From contig OX442314.1 of the NCBI GenBank assembly GCA_949358305.1, positions 59,963,369 through 60,027,368 of the forward strand: a stretch of 64,000 nucleotides of DNA, in the 5' to 3' direction. Below are positions 31,432-42,330 of the stretch, in pieces. A program made the position numbers and the translations under genes. A model generated the notes under the pieces. The model saw nothing but the letters and a program-made list of their open reading frames with translations. It ran no database searches and was not told the origin of the DNA. Source of the DNA: Strigamia acuminata (lineage: Eukaryota > Arthropoda > Chilopoda > Geophilomorpha > Linotaeniidae). The first letter of the stretch is position 1; each line of letters starts with the position of its first letter.

Positions 31432-33067
31432 AGCGGCCCGTGTCCCGAGCTGTGGACTCAGTACCCCTAGACAACACTAATAAAAGCCAACCAAACCAAT
31501 ATTAGGGAGTCTGTTATTTTACGTGAGTATGCGTCCCAAACCAGTGTCTTCAGTCCCCTGACTGCACTGGTGAAGACCATACCAGCCACAGTAAAGCTAG
31601 TCATAGAATAATCAGAACACATTATAATACTTAAGAAAAATTCAATCTAAATACTAGAAAATAAGGATAAGTTATTTAGTAAAATTAAGCCTAAAATAAC
31701 TGTAAGTTTAAGTGCTGAAGGTATGAAAAATCACAAAGGACTGGAAAGACTCTTTGATTTGCAATTAAGATTCTGACTACTTTCTTTCAATTGAATGTGC
31801 TTTGTGCATCAAGTTGAGTCTTGATATTAGTTTGGTTAAAGTTTATCTAATTGATTGACTAAAAAGGTTTATTTAATGTAAAGGTGTGACATTTTTACAC
31901 AAAAAGTGCACTGCAATGATGACCTGGGGTCTAAATTGTAAATTATTTGATTCTAGCATAATGCATTCCATGGTCATCATAAAATAACTGTACATCACAG
32001 GAAAGCCTATTTGAGATTTGTAAAATTTCATAAAAACTGATGAAAGTCTTCTAAACTGTCATCAAATATTCTTAGATTATCACGAAAGGGTTTAATCTGC
32101 TCGAAGATTTTTTATTTTATTTTAATTATTTATTTTGTCGGTAGGTGGAGACTGGTCGGGACCAAACCACCATAACCTCACTGGAAATCAATCCAGTTGA
32201 AACGGTAAGAGAGACTTTTATATTTCCTCTGTCATGATTGATCCTTTCTTTATTTCTTAAGACAATTCACCACGGATTAAACATTAAACCAGACACTTAC
32301 AGACTGATTAAACTGATAGTTGTTACTGTGCAACCGCCGGTCTTAGCAAGTTAAAAACAAAAATTTTATTTCAATTTTGACAATTTTCTCACATTTTTTT
32401 GTTTTAGTGCTAGTTGTTAATTCATTTTTGTTTGTAACTTTTATTTGAAATTTTGTTCTTTTTAATGTTATATTTTGATCCTTTGGCAATATATAAATTA
32501 AACTAGATTTTTAAGACTACCAAACCTCAATTTGGAAAAACAGATAAATAAAATTAATTTTAAAAAGTTTGTGATGCCATGAAAATAACAAAGAGATGCA
32601 TAATTAGTTTCTTTGATCGAAGAATTCTAGAAAAGTTGTGTGTCACCAGCATTACCATCGTGTGATTCGTTGTGTTGCAAATTCTTGTCACTGGAGGCTG
32701 TTGCATCACATCGGAAATAATTTAAAAAAGGAAAAGGAGGAAATACGATGAGGGGAAACGAAAACAAAATGCATAGAGGTTTCTATCTAAAAAAAAATTT
32801 GATTTGTAATTTTTAGCTGGATTTAGTATTGTGGGATATTATTTTAAAACTTTAATAATTTTTGAAACTACACATAAATTGAGACTAGAAAATAACATGG
32901 TCCTCTAACATTCTCTGCCACAATCAATTAATTAGTTCATTCCAAAGAATCTTCTCTGATCCATAATCTCTCCACAGCCCTTAATATACGAAAAAATAAA
33001 AAGAAAGATATATGTAATACCGGTAATTGCAGGAAGCCTAAGTTTCCGCGACACAGAGGTGGACAGA
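31432..33067. other. intergenic, no gene seen
   Basis: This is AT-rich sequence with only short frames and no recognisable motif on either strand. Confidence 0.5.
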
Positions 33068-33264
33068 GTACCTGGGCTCATAACCTGTTGGGATTATGCT
33101 TGGATGGTGTTATTTGCATCAAGATGAGGCTGGAGATAAAACTGGACACATGTGTTACATTTGCATGTTAAACAGGAAGTGAAATTTATTCTCTTAATAG
33201 TTACATATATACGCTTGTACGCCACCTGAACACACTGAACAATATCACCAACAAAATCCCAACA
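33068..33264 (-). mobile_element. copia-type LTR remnant with primer site
   Basis: A 179-bp unit at 33086-33264 starts TGTTGGGAT and ends ATCCCAACA, typical short inverted LTR termini. Directly adjacent (33068-33085) the minus strand reads GGTTATGAGCCCAGGTAC, close to the copia primer site complementary to the anticodon region of initiator tRNA-Met. This is a 5' LTR plus primer site; the coding part is gone. Confidence 0.6.
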
Positions 33265-33826
33265 CTAAACTGCAAGAGACAAAGACAATACTACAGGATA
33301 AAAAGTTAATTTATTATTGGACGGACAGTGTTCGTCAGTTCGACCAAGATTTAATACAACGACAACTATAATTAATGAAGTTACAATAATCACAAAAAGT
33401 GAATAACATCAGAATAACATTAGAATAACATTAGAATGTGGACAAAAGAGAAAAACGATCGTACTAATAGCTTCAGTAATTAAGCACCCAGTACAACACA
33501 GTAGAACTTATACAGTAGAACAATATTTTGCATCGAAACAATACATCCAATTGTAAAGTCAGCTTGACAGCATTTGCAAATTTATAGAAGCGATATACAT
33601 CTAAATTTAGATAGTTGTAAAATACATGAATCTCGATTTCATAGAATGATTTAACATTGTTGGGTGTGGCTACATCTTTATAGAGATTAAAGTTAAGTGC
33701 TATTTGCATGCAGACAATTGTTTTGTAAAGCTCTAAGTATCAGCGTGCCGTACGATTTTTATGTCCGCCTCGTTGATAAAACCTTTATATATGTGCAAAC
33801 TAAATATCAGTATTTTCTGTTTGCAG

Positions 33827-33963
33827 GACGCGTCTCGTACGTTTTGGCGCTCTGTGCAGTTGCACTGCTCGCCTCGATTGTGTCTTCTGCCAGCCCTGTT
33901 AACCCGCATAAACGAATTCTACAAGCAATGCTATCACTGAGATCAGAACGCCTACAACGATGA
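33827..33963 (+). CDS. possible exon of a secreted peptide, antisense to the IR 3' end
   Basis: After a good acceptor (TATTTTCTGTTTGCAG, ending at 33826) a frame encodes a hydrophobic run YVLALCAVALLASIVSSASP followed by VNPHKR, resembling a signal peptide with a typical Ala-Ser cleavage region and a Lys-Arg site, then about 15 residues and TGA. It is GC-rich compared with its flanks. No ATG lies in the exon, so an upstream coding exon would be needed, which I could not find. The last 65 nt lie opposite the IR last exon, so this part may be a shadow. Confidence 0.25.
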
Positions 33964-34103
33964 CCAGAAAAGCTGTAACCACGTGATGAATAGAGATTGG
34001 TTTCTCTATCTGATCATTTCTACCACAAATTGTTCTTTCAAGTTCTTGCATTTTTTTTTTGGCTATATTGGCTAAAATTCCACTTTCTTTTAACTTGAGA
34101 ATT
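33899..34103 (-). CDS. IR exon 10 (last transmembrane helix, stop)
   Basis: The acceptor ATTATTTCAG precedes ILKLKESGILANIAKKKM, the usual end of the S2 lobe, then a 20-residue hydrophobic helix and TAA at 33899-33901. It enters in phase 2, matching exon 9. Confidence 0.85.
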
Positions 34104-37100
34104 CTGAAATAATATGAAAATAATTATTCAGAATATGTAAGTCCAATTTTCGGCAAAGTGCAATAGATTGACATGCATTGGGTCTGCTTCTTGTCCCCTA
34201 CCCCCCTTTTTCCTTCTACAATTTCTGAGACTAAATTTGTCGGCATCTTCATGTCTGTCCCTTTTCGAAGTTGCAAAATAAGACTCCTCCAACCTACCAT
34301 ATCTTTTCCGATTGTTGAATTGTAGGATGCCATTATGAAACCTCGGTTTAGAAACAGTGTCTATCCAAAATGAGGGATTGTTCTCTGAATGCTGGAATAT
34401 AAACTTGCGCATATCATACTTACTTCTGATTAATTATCTCTACATGCTTTGATCCTCGTTTGAAGTAAAAGTATGATGACTGAGGTATAGGAATTCTTTT
34501 AGTACTGAACATGCACGAATTAATTTCACTTCGCCAAAGTGGAATGTTTAGGAGATATTGGTATCTCTCAATGTAAGCATTGTTTCCAGACAACAGCAGT
34601 TGTATTATTTCGGAGTCTGTAGAAGCGTTTCCTTTGTTAACGCTTTTTTCCATACGTTCCCGCATTTTCTGCTTAAGAATTGTGTTTGTTATATTCTGAA
34701 ATTTAAAATGAAATGATTTAGTACACTAAATAATCACAAGTCGAATTTTACTCTCTTTAACAATCGGTAATGAGATTACCATAATGTTATGATACACAAA
34801 GTAGCCTCCATCAGCATACAAGTTGACTTTGTCATCTAATAGTAATTCGTGAATGTCGTTGTATCGATCTTTAGTTGGAGCGACAGTCAATGACGTGTAT
34901 AATACAGCACCGTAACACACAGAGATCAACATTACAAAGATATATTTTGTTTGAGTTGCTATACAAACTGAAAGAAAAAATTTCAGGCGTTAACGTGGCA
35001 ATTTTCAAAAATTCTCTCTAACACAGCTTGGAGGATGGAATTTTTACACTGAAATTATTTGGTTTAAATGCGGCCAGCACCAAATTTGCGCGACCCAAAT
35101 TGGCGCAAAGTGGACAAAATTTGCGCTGGCCCAAATTTGCGCTGGCTCAAATTTGCGCAGGCCCAAATTTGCGCAACATACGGTCACGACCAAACTAAGC
35201 ACAAGTTACGGCCAAATTGCATCATAAAACGGCAAAAAACAACAAAAAATGGCAAAAACAATGGCAAAAAAATTCGTTTCAAGTGACAGGGGGCGCACAT
35301 CTAGCGCGACACAATTTACCGCAACAACAATGTACTGTGTAAATAATTGTGAGTGGCGGTCGGTTGCTTCAGGGCTAGGGGAAAACAAATGTACATGAAA
35401 TTACCACGTATTACTGTATACAAATAAGTTGAGGAGTCTGCATGTCAGAATTGATCCTCACCGACGCAATGACTAATACTCACTAATACTCTCAAATCTG
35501 TTTTTACTGTATTTTTTCTCTTACCTATAAAAATTTTCAATTCTCGTTTTATTGCTATAAATTATTGGGGCACAAATTTTACTAGGTTTGGTACTAAAAA
35601 AACTGAATCCGGCACTACTTTTTCAGCACTATTTAAGCTGAAGACTAGCACTATTTTTGCTAATTCCAGCACTAATGTGTAAAATGATTTCCTGATTGTT
35701 TGCTTGAGTTTTCTGGACGTTTTGTGACGTTTTTCGAACGCTTTCGCTACGTGTTGACAACGTGGCGACCACTGGAGTAAATATTGCCCTTTTAAAATCC
35801 CAAGGTTAGAAATCCCAATATGATATAAATTTCAAGAATAAATTTTAACTGTAATTTCCTACGAAATATTTATGGAATTTCTCGTTTGTTGCCAAATGAT
35901 CTGGAACTAATCACGTCTTTCTCCAGGTACAGTCTCTTTTTACAATTTTTTTTCTGGAACATATTTACAGTGTAAAACAGAATTGGGTAAACTACGGTAG
36001 TCTTTGATTGACCGATAGTCAATGGCAATCAGTGGATTCTTTCGAGTGATAGTGAGTTACCCGTTATAATTACCTGACAGAGTATGTCTGGCTGTTTCTT
36101 TCTTGTTTCTCTTTGAAAGATTTAAAGACAAAGTAATGAGCAAATATGTAGTGAATATAATGAGCCAAAGAAGTAGTGGAAATGGTTTTAGAAATGTCAT
36201 CCACAAATATTTTGTTACATCGGTGTCTTTTTTAATCATAAAACCCCACGTGTCCATTCTAATTGGAAAAGCGGTGTAGTCATAACGTTTAAGGTAATCC
36301 GAAGTAGCTCCAGATGTCTCTCGAACCATATCGTTTTGCTAATAAAATGAATAGGATGTATAACAAAAAATGAACGTACAAGATAATTTGTTCTTTTTTA
36401 ATTTAGTTTACCATATTTCTCAAATATCAAGAATTACCGTAACTTAATGTAATGTTTGGTTAAATACTTTGATTGGAATATAGTCGGATCGTTGTATTAA
36501 CAATAAGTTAGACCGACGTACCAACGACACTGATAAGTGTTGTGACCGTTTGGCCACCCTAGTGGCCTACGTCACTCCACACACCATCTGGTGGCCCCAA
36601 GTTGTCTCCCTTTTGTGGGAGTGGACCGGCCTAGCAGGGGGAGGTAAGAGCTGAGTGGTGTGATGAGAGTAAGAGAGACGTTGCTAAAACAGCCGAGGGT
36701 GAAGACGTATTACCGTGAGCTGCCACGGACCCGACCACAGTAGAGACAACTGCTGACTCTACCACTCTTATCATTCACCACTGTGACGCTCAGTGTCAGG
36801 AAGATGTGCCTGTTGCAGCCTCCATGAGCAGCTACATGGGTGTTAAGGGTAAGTACGGCAGAATGTTCGTCCGAAGTAACCGACCACGTCACCCATGGGG
36901 CTACAACCCTGTGTGTGGCGGGTCGGATACCGGTGTAGCGTGCCTAACGGCACCTCACAGTGAGATAGGTGACCCAACCCCTAGACAACGATTAAGGGCC
37001 AAAACCCAACAATCTGAGTCCCTGTCTCGTTATTACGTGAGATATACGTCTCTCCCATGCTGTATATCCCCATATGGCGCGGGTAAGACTATTGAGGGCC

Positions 37101-40100
37101 CTGTCCTGGGATATTGAATTCAAAATTTATTTTTTTGCTTAATAATTTCTCTTTTCCAGTTTTAGTTGATTTGGATGGTTTTTCTTGTGTTTTATTTGCA
37201 TTCTGGTGTCATTTTGGCCGAGGTTAGAACTACCACCGCCATCTTGCCGCCTTTGTTGCATTTGGGCGCTGAGATTCACCCTGGCCCACCATCCTTGTTT
37301 GATTGATTTTAGAGGGCAGATCTGTGTTTTTCCCACCATTTTGCTTTGTAGAGTTTGGGTGCGGCAGCGGGAGTTTCCTGCCCCGCCACCCTTCTCCTAT
37401 GAGCATCCTGGGGGGGGGGGGGGGGAGATATATTATTTCTTGTTTGGTCCTTTTTGGATCGAGTTTATTTCTTCTTTTTGCAGTTGAGGAATTTGAGCGG
37501 TTCTTTGGTTGACACTGTTGGATTTTCGAGAAGAAAGGGTTCAACACCTTCTCATTTGAAACTGCAAAGGGTCTTTATTTTCTCAAGAGTACTGGTGTGG
37601 TTGTGGACTCTGAAACTGGATCATATCGCTTACACTGCATAACAAGCTCACCAAACCCCATTCGTCTTCCTTAGTAAAATTTGGTTTAACCTTCATCACT
37701 ATGCTGCAAAGATGCAAAAAGTTTATTTATTTTGGATCATGAAACTAAAAATGGAGGACAGTTAACCATTTGGCAAAGTTTAATCAAACGATACACAATG
37801 ACAGAGTTTACAATTACGTCATGATGACGTCACACCCATTCGAAAACGAGGCTAAGGGATATAAACAAACCCAAATAGCATAGAATTCTCAATACAATGT
37901 ACGTAAAACCTTATTATTTCTTTGGCAAATTTTATTTTAAAGATGCATTACACATTTTCAAACATTTTGTATGATTATTCACATGTTTTTACTTGTTTTA
38001 AATCGTTTTCTACATTTTTTCACTGGTTTAAAATGTTTTTTGGTTTGGCCATTTTTGTCTTCAAATCAGGGGATGTACTAATTGTCAGCTGTCAATTGTC
38101 AGCCGACGATTTTTCGCCGTCTGCTTGTGATTGTCGCGGCCGTCAGCTGTAGATTGTCGCGGCCTTCGCCCGACGATTTGTTGGCCATCGCCGTCGACTG
38201 TCACAGCCATCGCCATCGACTGTCGCAGCCATCAGCTGTTGCATTCGACCGTCAGCTGGCGATTTTTGGCCGTCGCTGTCGACTGTCGCGGCCGTCAGCT
38301 GACGAATTTTGGCCGTCGCTGTCGACTGTCGCGGCCGTCAGCTGACGATTTTTGGCCGTCGCTGTCGACTGTCGCGGCAGTCAGCTGATGCGTTCGACCA
38401 TCAGCTGGCGATTGTTGGCCGAGAATCTGACAATTTTTGGCTGTTGCTGTCGACTGTCGCGGCCGTCAGCTGACGATTGACGCGGCCGTCGCTGTCGACT
38501 GTCGCGGCCATCAGCTGTTGCGTTCGACCATCAGCTGGCGTTTGTTGGCCGAGAATCTGACAATTTTTGGCTGTTGCTGTCGACTGTCGCGGCCGTCAGC
38601 TGACGATTGACGCGGCCGTCGCTGTCGACTGTCGCGGCCGTCAGCTGCTGGCGATTGTTGACGGTCGACAGTCGGCAGCTGACGGCCAAAAATCGTCAGC
38701 TGTCGGCCGAAAATCGTCAGCTGACGGTCGAACACAGCAGTTGACGGCCGCAACAGTCGACGGCGATGGCCAAAAATCGTCAGCAGACGGCCGCGACAGT
38801 CGACACCAGTTATAGATTGATTTGAGTTGCCTAATATAAGCTTAACCGCTTGTATTCTAGACTTTAATATTCTCAAAAATGAAATAAAATAAAATTTGAC
38901 TTACAAAATTGTTGAAAATTAAAAAATATCCAGAAAAATCATTTTTAATCACCAAAAATGCGACGAATATTGTGACTACTTGGCCACCCAAGGGGAGCCA
39001 CATCACTGTCACACACTGCCCAAAGGCCACGAGGTCTTCCCTCCCTCGTGGAGCGGTACAACCGAGTGAAAGGTAAGAGAGAGCTGAGCGGTTTGGGGAG
39101 TAGTGATGAGAAGTTGTTATGAAGTCTGTGAGAACAGTCATGCCCTGCTCTGCGCCAACCTCCTTCTTATTCACCATTATGACGCTCAGTGGTGAAATGA
39201 CAATTTTCAAGTTTTCTATGCTGAAAGTGATGGAGTTGAGTTCAATAAGACCGATAAAAACGAATTCGTTCGAAGCTGGATGTCATCGGCCGAAGAAGCA
39301 AAACATTTCTTGATGCATTTTTAAAGCTTAAAACCGCATCAGATAAAGGAAACATGAAAATTGTTATTACCCATGCTGTACATTTTCAGTTTGTCTAGTT
39401 GGATGTGTAACTCGTTTTGCTGCAGCAAATCGCGAAGATTCGTCTCTGCTGTTTCGTAGGATGCTCCTCTCGCACAAACGGAACAAAAAACAACATTTAT
39501 CATAAGTTAGAGTTTGAAGCATCGTTAAGTTAACATCAAGTTTATGTTCGCCCACGTACATGTACGCGCGACGTGCAGCAAACGTCTGCACGGACGCTAG
39601 ATTAATGAACACCGGCGCATTAAAACGCTGGCAAACAAAAATGCTCCAGATTGTTGGGTAGTTGTCTTTTAATCGTTGTCTATGGGTTGGAGTCTACAGG
39701 CTACCCATGTGTTTGCGAAGGCACGCCACACCGGCAACTGACCTGTCACACACAGGGAGGGATCCTGGTTGGACATAACTATTCTGCTATACTCTCCTGT
39801 ACAGCCCATGCAACTGCTTATGGAGGCTGTGTTGGATCTGACGTCTCACTACTGAGTGTCGCAGTGGTGAATAGGGAGGAGAGCAGAGTCAGCACAGAGC
39901 ACAACTGCTCTTGCTGGCTTCAGGACTTCACATGTCTGTCTCAGTTGAGACCCAGCGCTCTTTTCTCTCCCTGCACCACTCAGCTCCCTCCTTCTCCGTA
40001 CTGGGTAATCCAACTCAGCGGGGAGGGGTGACCTTGGGGCTATTGGGCGGAATATGGTAATAGCGCAGGTCACACTCGGGTGGCCAAGCGGTCACAGGAT

Positions 40101-42330
40101 TAAGCAATTGCAAAGGGACAAAGTCTATACCGTGCCGAAACTTAGAACTATGGGTACATCCGGAGTGAGATAAAGGAATGTTTGGTTTGTTTATTTAGAT
40201 GTGGTAGTGTGAGTTGAGAGTGAGGTTTTGTTGTTGTTTGTATTTGCTGTGAGTATTAGTTTGTGATCCCAGAATAATGAGCAAAGAGTTTACTAAAATA
40301 TGGATATACAAGTACTGTTGTTGCTTCTGTGTTGCTGTTGCAGTTTTTATAACTTAATATTAATATTTTATGTGTTTACACTTTCAAACCAAAATTATAA
40401 ATTCGATTTGGAAGAAACCTGTCGGGAGAAAATAATAACACGGAAAATGAGGCTTTATTTTGCAAGCTAGAATTAAAAAACACAAAGTCTTCGAGTTGTT
40501 TTTGGGATTTGAGTTGGATTTTACGAGAATCATACAGACTGTATCAGGGCCGGTGCACATGTTTCCACCTGAGGCGGGCAAGGCATATGCCGCCCTTTTG
40601 AACAGAAAAAATTTTTTTTCTTGATGAAAAGAAATCGGAATGTGCGCCCAAAGACGCCGCCCCTGGAAATATGCCACCTGAGGCGACCGCCTCACCACCT
40701 CACCCTTTGCACCGGCCCTTACTACAGATGCCGGATGCCTGACGTCTGAATTTTAGTTTTGGCGAAAAGGGGGGATCAGACCCCTGACACCTTACAGTTA
40801 GTCCGGAATAGTCAGGGGACTGATGCCTGACACCTTACAGTTAGTCCGGAATAGTCAGTGAACTGATGCCTGACACCTTACAGTTATTCCGGAATAGTCA
40901 GGGGACTGATGCCTGACACATGACGTTTATTCCATCCTGACCTATCCACATATTGCTACTTCCCTCTTTAGAACAAACTGCACAATTCTCCCACATTCAT
41001 TTCTGATCTTACTCATTTAATTTTTTCCCGTTATTTTACAATAAGGCTTTTAAAAAAATTTGAAAACATGAGTCGTGGCGATTGACACTATCCATTATAC
41101 CCCAATCACCATATTGAAGTTTTTGTATAATTTTACTCCAAATAGTAATATGGTAGTAACTTATGTAAAAAACTTACCGCAAATGTTTGATTTGAAATAA
41201 AATCTCATGTAAAATTTTGTCAATCACATATGGAAGTCCAACCATATCTGACTAATTAAAACAAATGTAGGTTAAATACAATTATTCTACTGTTCTTGAA
41301 AAAAAGCAAACCATAGTTACCTCACTAGTATAGCAGCACAGTCTAAAATCACGCTTCAGCAAAGTATAGACTTCTTTCGATATTCTTCCAAATTGGCAAG
41401 TCTGTGCTGATCCACAGTTTACGCTTAATTTTGTTTTGGTATAAAAATTATGACTTTCATTATAGATTTTCGTGTATGTCCATGAAAACAGTTCAAAATT
41501 CTGTAATTTATACTTTGTAATAAATATTGTTATCATTCATGTATTATACATATCCTGACCTTAATCTGTCGAAAATAGATGAGTGTGTAGAAACTATTTT
41601 GCCTGAATAAAATCAGATCTTGTAAATAGTAATCAAGCTCAGATCCGGCCTTCAGTATGGTTGCATCGGGAGTGATGAATAAAAGTAGTTTATTTTCAAT
41701 TTTAAGTTTAGCCAATGAAAGCTGAAAGTATTTTGTTTAAAGAATTAAAATTTTCTTCACACTAACCAAATGTTATTCTTACTTTTTTTCTTTTATCGGT
41801 AATATTCATTAAGGATGACATATCTGCCACCGTCATCACAATTAGTTGGTAAGGAGTAAAATTAAAAGTATCTGGCATAACCTTCCAGTATTCTACTCTT
41901 AGTTCAATTTTCCCAATCAAATCATTATGAATCAATTGTAAAACACAGTTGAAGTCTGACGTTTGTAAAGATAAAATAATAAAAAGCATCAGAAATAAAA
42001 TTATCAGTTACCGTAATCCTTTTCTGTGTAAATGAATAATATTCTTGTGGCATTTAAGATGTTTATGGTGTTCAAAATTTGCAACGCATGTTTTTCACCA
42101 CAAGGATTGTCAAATAACTGTTTTCGAGGATTGTTTTTATCTGTTTTAAGAAAGAGAATTATTATAAAATTTCCTATTGGATATTGGCTACTCCTACTTA
42201 TTGTTGAATCACCAGAATTTTCTGTCAACACTACCATCATTAAAACAAAGACAACAACATGCCCAATAGACACCATAGTTATAATTGCAACACTTGTCAA
42301 TTGATTACGGTATGCTAAATTTAAAAACAT
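33899..42330 (-). CDS. ionotropic receptor (IR), chemosensory iGluR-related channel, 10 exons
   Basis: Exons I support (minus strand order): 42330-42012, 41955-41783, 41721-41560, 41500-41321, 41251-41178, 41135-41087, 36338-36074, 34967-34780, 34695-34424, 34103-33899. Introns have GT/AG ends and phases agree; the sum is 1,887 nt, about 628 residues. Exon 1 starts with a signal-peptide-like hydrophobic region. The ligand-binding lobe S1 begins at GLPYVIDKI, then YGDWG and DYLKRYDYTAFPI. M1 is FPLLLWLIIFTTYLLITLSL; M3 ends LISVCYGAVLYTSLTV; S2 includes PIPQSSYFYFKRGSKHVE; a last helix (HHVVTAFLVVIVGVLISVIA) ends just before the stop. This order and the short cytoplasmic tail are diagnostic of divergent arthropod IRs, which act in sensory neuron membranes. 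The short 49-nt exon and the 4.7-kb intron are the weakest parts. The space between M1 and M3 is unusually short. Confidence 0.85.
34424..34695 (-). CDS. IR exon 9 (S2 ligand-binding lobe)
   Basis: The acceptor TTTTAAATTTCAG and donor GTAAGT bound 272 nt. The C-terminal part PIPQSSYFYFKRGSKHVEII matches the usual (F/P)P...S.....F.KGSP motif of IRs. Confidence 0.85.
34780..34967 (-). CDS. IR exon 8 (M3 helix and start of S2)
   Basis: The acceptor TTTTTTCTTTCAG and donor GTAATC bound 188 nt. It encodes FVMLISVCYGAVLYTSLTV, equivalent to the M3 gate region, then the S2 start DIHELLLDDKVNLYADGGYF. Confidence 0.85.
35073..35180. repeat. short minisatellite (CAAATTTGCGC units) in IR intron
   Basis: Variants of CCCAAATTTGCGCTGG repeat about five times with unit length 16-19 bp. 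It resembles the AATTTGCGGC array at 62 kb in core sequence. Confidence 0.6.
36074..36338 (-). CDS. IR exon 7 (end of S1, M1 helix)
   Basis: The acceptor CATTTTATTAG and donor GTAATT bound 265 nt. It encodes NDMVRETSGATSDY, RYDYTAFPIRMDTWGFMI and the M1 helix, the clearest IR signature in the gene. Confidence 0.9.
36541..37000 (+). repeat. dispersed repeat family TGTGACC, copy A
   Basis: It begins TGTGACCGTTTGGCCACCC. Copies B (38971-39195, partial) and C (39690-40096, inverted) share this end and internal blocks such as CACCACTGTGACGCTCAGTG. All three lie in the large IR intron. The 3' limit is approximate and the superfamily unknown. Confidence 0.55.
37410..37425 (+). repeat. poly-G run
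   Basis: There are sixteen consecutive G residues on the plus strand, unusual in this AT-rich region and prone to length error in assembly. Confidence 0.8.
38075..38815. repeat. GC-rich minisatellite with inverted arm
   Basis: A 40-45-bp unit built from GTCGACTGTCGCGGCCGTC and AGCTGACGATTTTTGGCC repeats many times to about 38650. From there to 38815 the same unit runs in inverted orientation, so the array can fold on itself. A related short stretch occurs at 63640-63735. It lies inside the large IR intron. Confidence 0.85.
38971..39195 (+). repeat. dispersed repeat family TGTGACC, copy B (partial)
   Basis: It starts TGTGACTACTTGGCCACCC and shares GGTAAGAG(A)GAGCTGAG and CACCATTATGACGCTCAGTG with copy A. 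It appears truncated at its 3' side. Confidence 0.5.
39690..40096 (-). repeat. dispersed repeat family TGTGACC, copy C (inverted)
   Basis: The minus strand begins TGTGACCGCTTGGCCACCC at 40096 and follows copy A through CACCACTGCGACACTCAGTA and GGTGTGGCGTGCC. Confidence 0.5.
40545..40720. mobile_element. hAT-like MITE
   Basis: The ends are CAGGGCCGGTGCA (40545) and TGCACCGGCCCTT (40720), and inner parts also pair (CCACCTGAGGCG twice). CAGGG(C)CGG-type termini are common in the hAT superfamily. It is 176 bp, has no coding capacity and lies in the large IR intron. Confidence 0.55.
40783..40925. repeat. 43-bp tandem repeat, about 3.3 units
   Basis: The unit CCTGACACCTTACAGTTA(G/T)TCCGG... starts at 40783, 40826, 40869 and 40912, a constant 43-bp period. 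Related words (GGCGTCAGG, CCTGACAGTTAGT) occur at 53520-53630. Confidence 0.8.
41087..41135 (-). CDS. IR exon 6 (tentative)
   Basis: A 49-nt exon after a 42-nt intron encodes KIIQKLQYGDWGIMDS, which fits the (D)G.WG motif of the S1 lobe and links exons 5 and 7 in phase. The acceptor (TTTGGAG) and the donor (GTCAAT) are weak. Confidence 0.45.
41178..41251 (-). CDS. IR exon 5 (start of S1 lobe)
   Basis: The acceptor TTTGTTTTAATTAG and donor GTAAGT bound 74 nt encoding SDMVGLPYVIDKILHEILFQ, the usual G..Y.......I start of the ligand-binding domain. Confidence 0.7.
41321..41500 (-). CDS. IR exon 4
   Basis: The acceptor ATAAATTACAG and donor GTAACT bound 180 nt, phase 0 on both sides. It belongs to the divergent N-terminal region, with several Cys residues. 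Confidence 0.7.
41560..41721 (-). CDS. IR exon 3
   Basis: The acceptor AATACTTTCAG and donor GTCAGG bound 162 nt, phase 0 on both sides. It is part of the divergent extracellular N-terminal region. Confidence 0.7.
41783..41955 (-). CDS. IR exon 2
   Basis: The acceptor ACAAACGTCAG and donor GTAAGA bound 173 nt; it enters in phase 1 and leaves in phase 0. It encodes FNCVLQLIHNDLIGKIELRV within the N-terminal domain. Confidence 0.75.
42012..42330 (-). CDS. IR exon 1 (start, signal-peptide-like)
   Basis: The ATG at 42328-42330 opens 319 nt ending at donor GTAACT. Residues about 13-36 are hydrophobic (SVAIITMVSIGHVVVFVLMM), fitting a signal sequence. The next intron is 56 nt. Confidence 0.7.

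Noticed and set aside
36806-37117. A 103-codon plus-strand frame in the IR intron
   Set aside because: It lies in a copy of a dispersed repeat, and the other copies do not keep the frame.
38511-38876. 121-codon frame across the 38-kb array
   Set aside because: It is repeat-derived and low in complexity, with no start context.
39367-39612. An 81-codon minus-strand frame as a missing IR exon
   Set aside because: It shows no S1-lobe motif and no splice sites in the needed phase.
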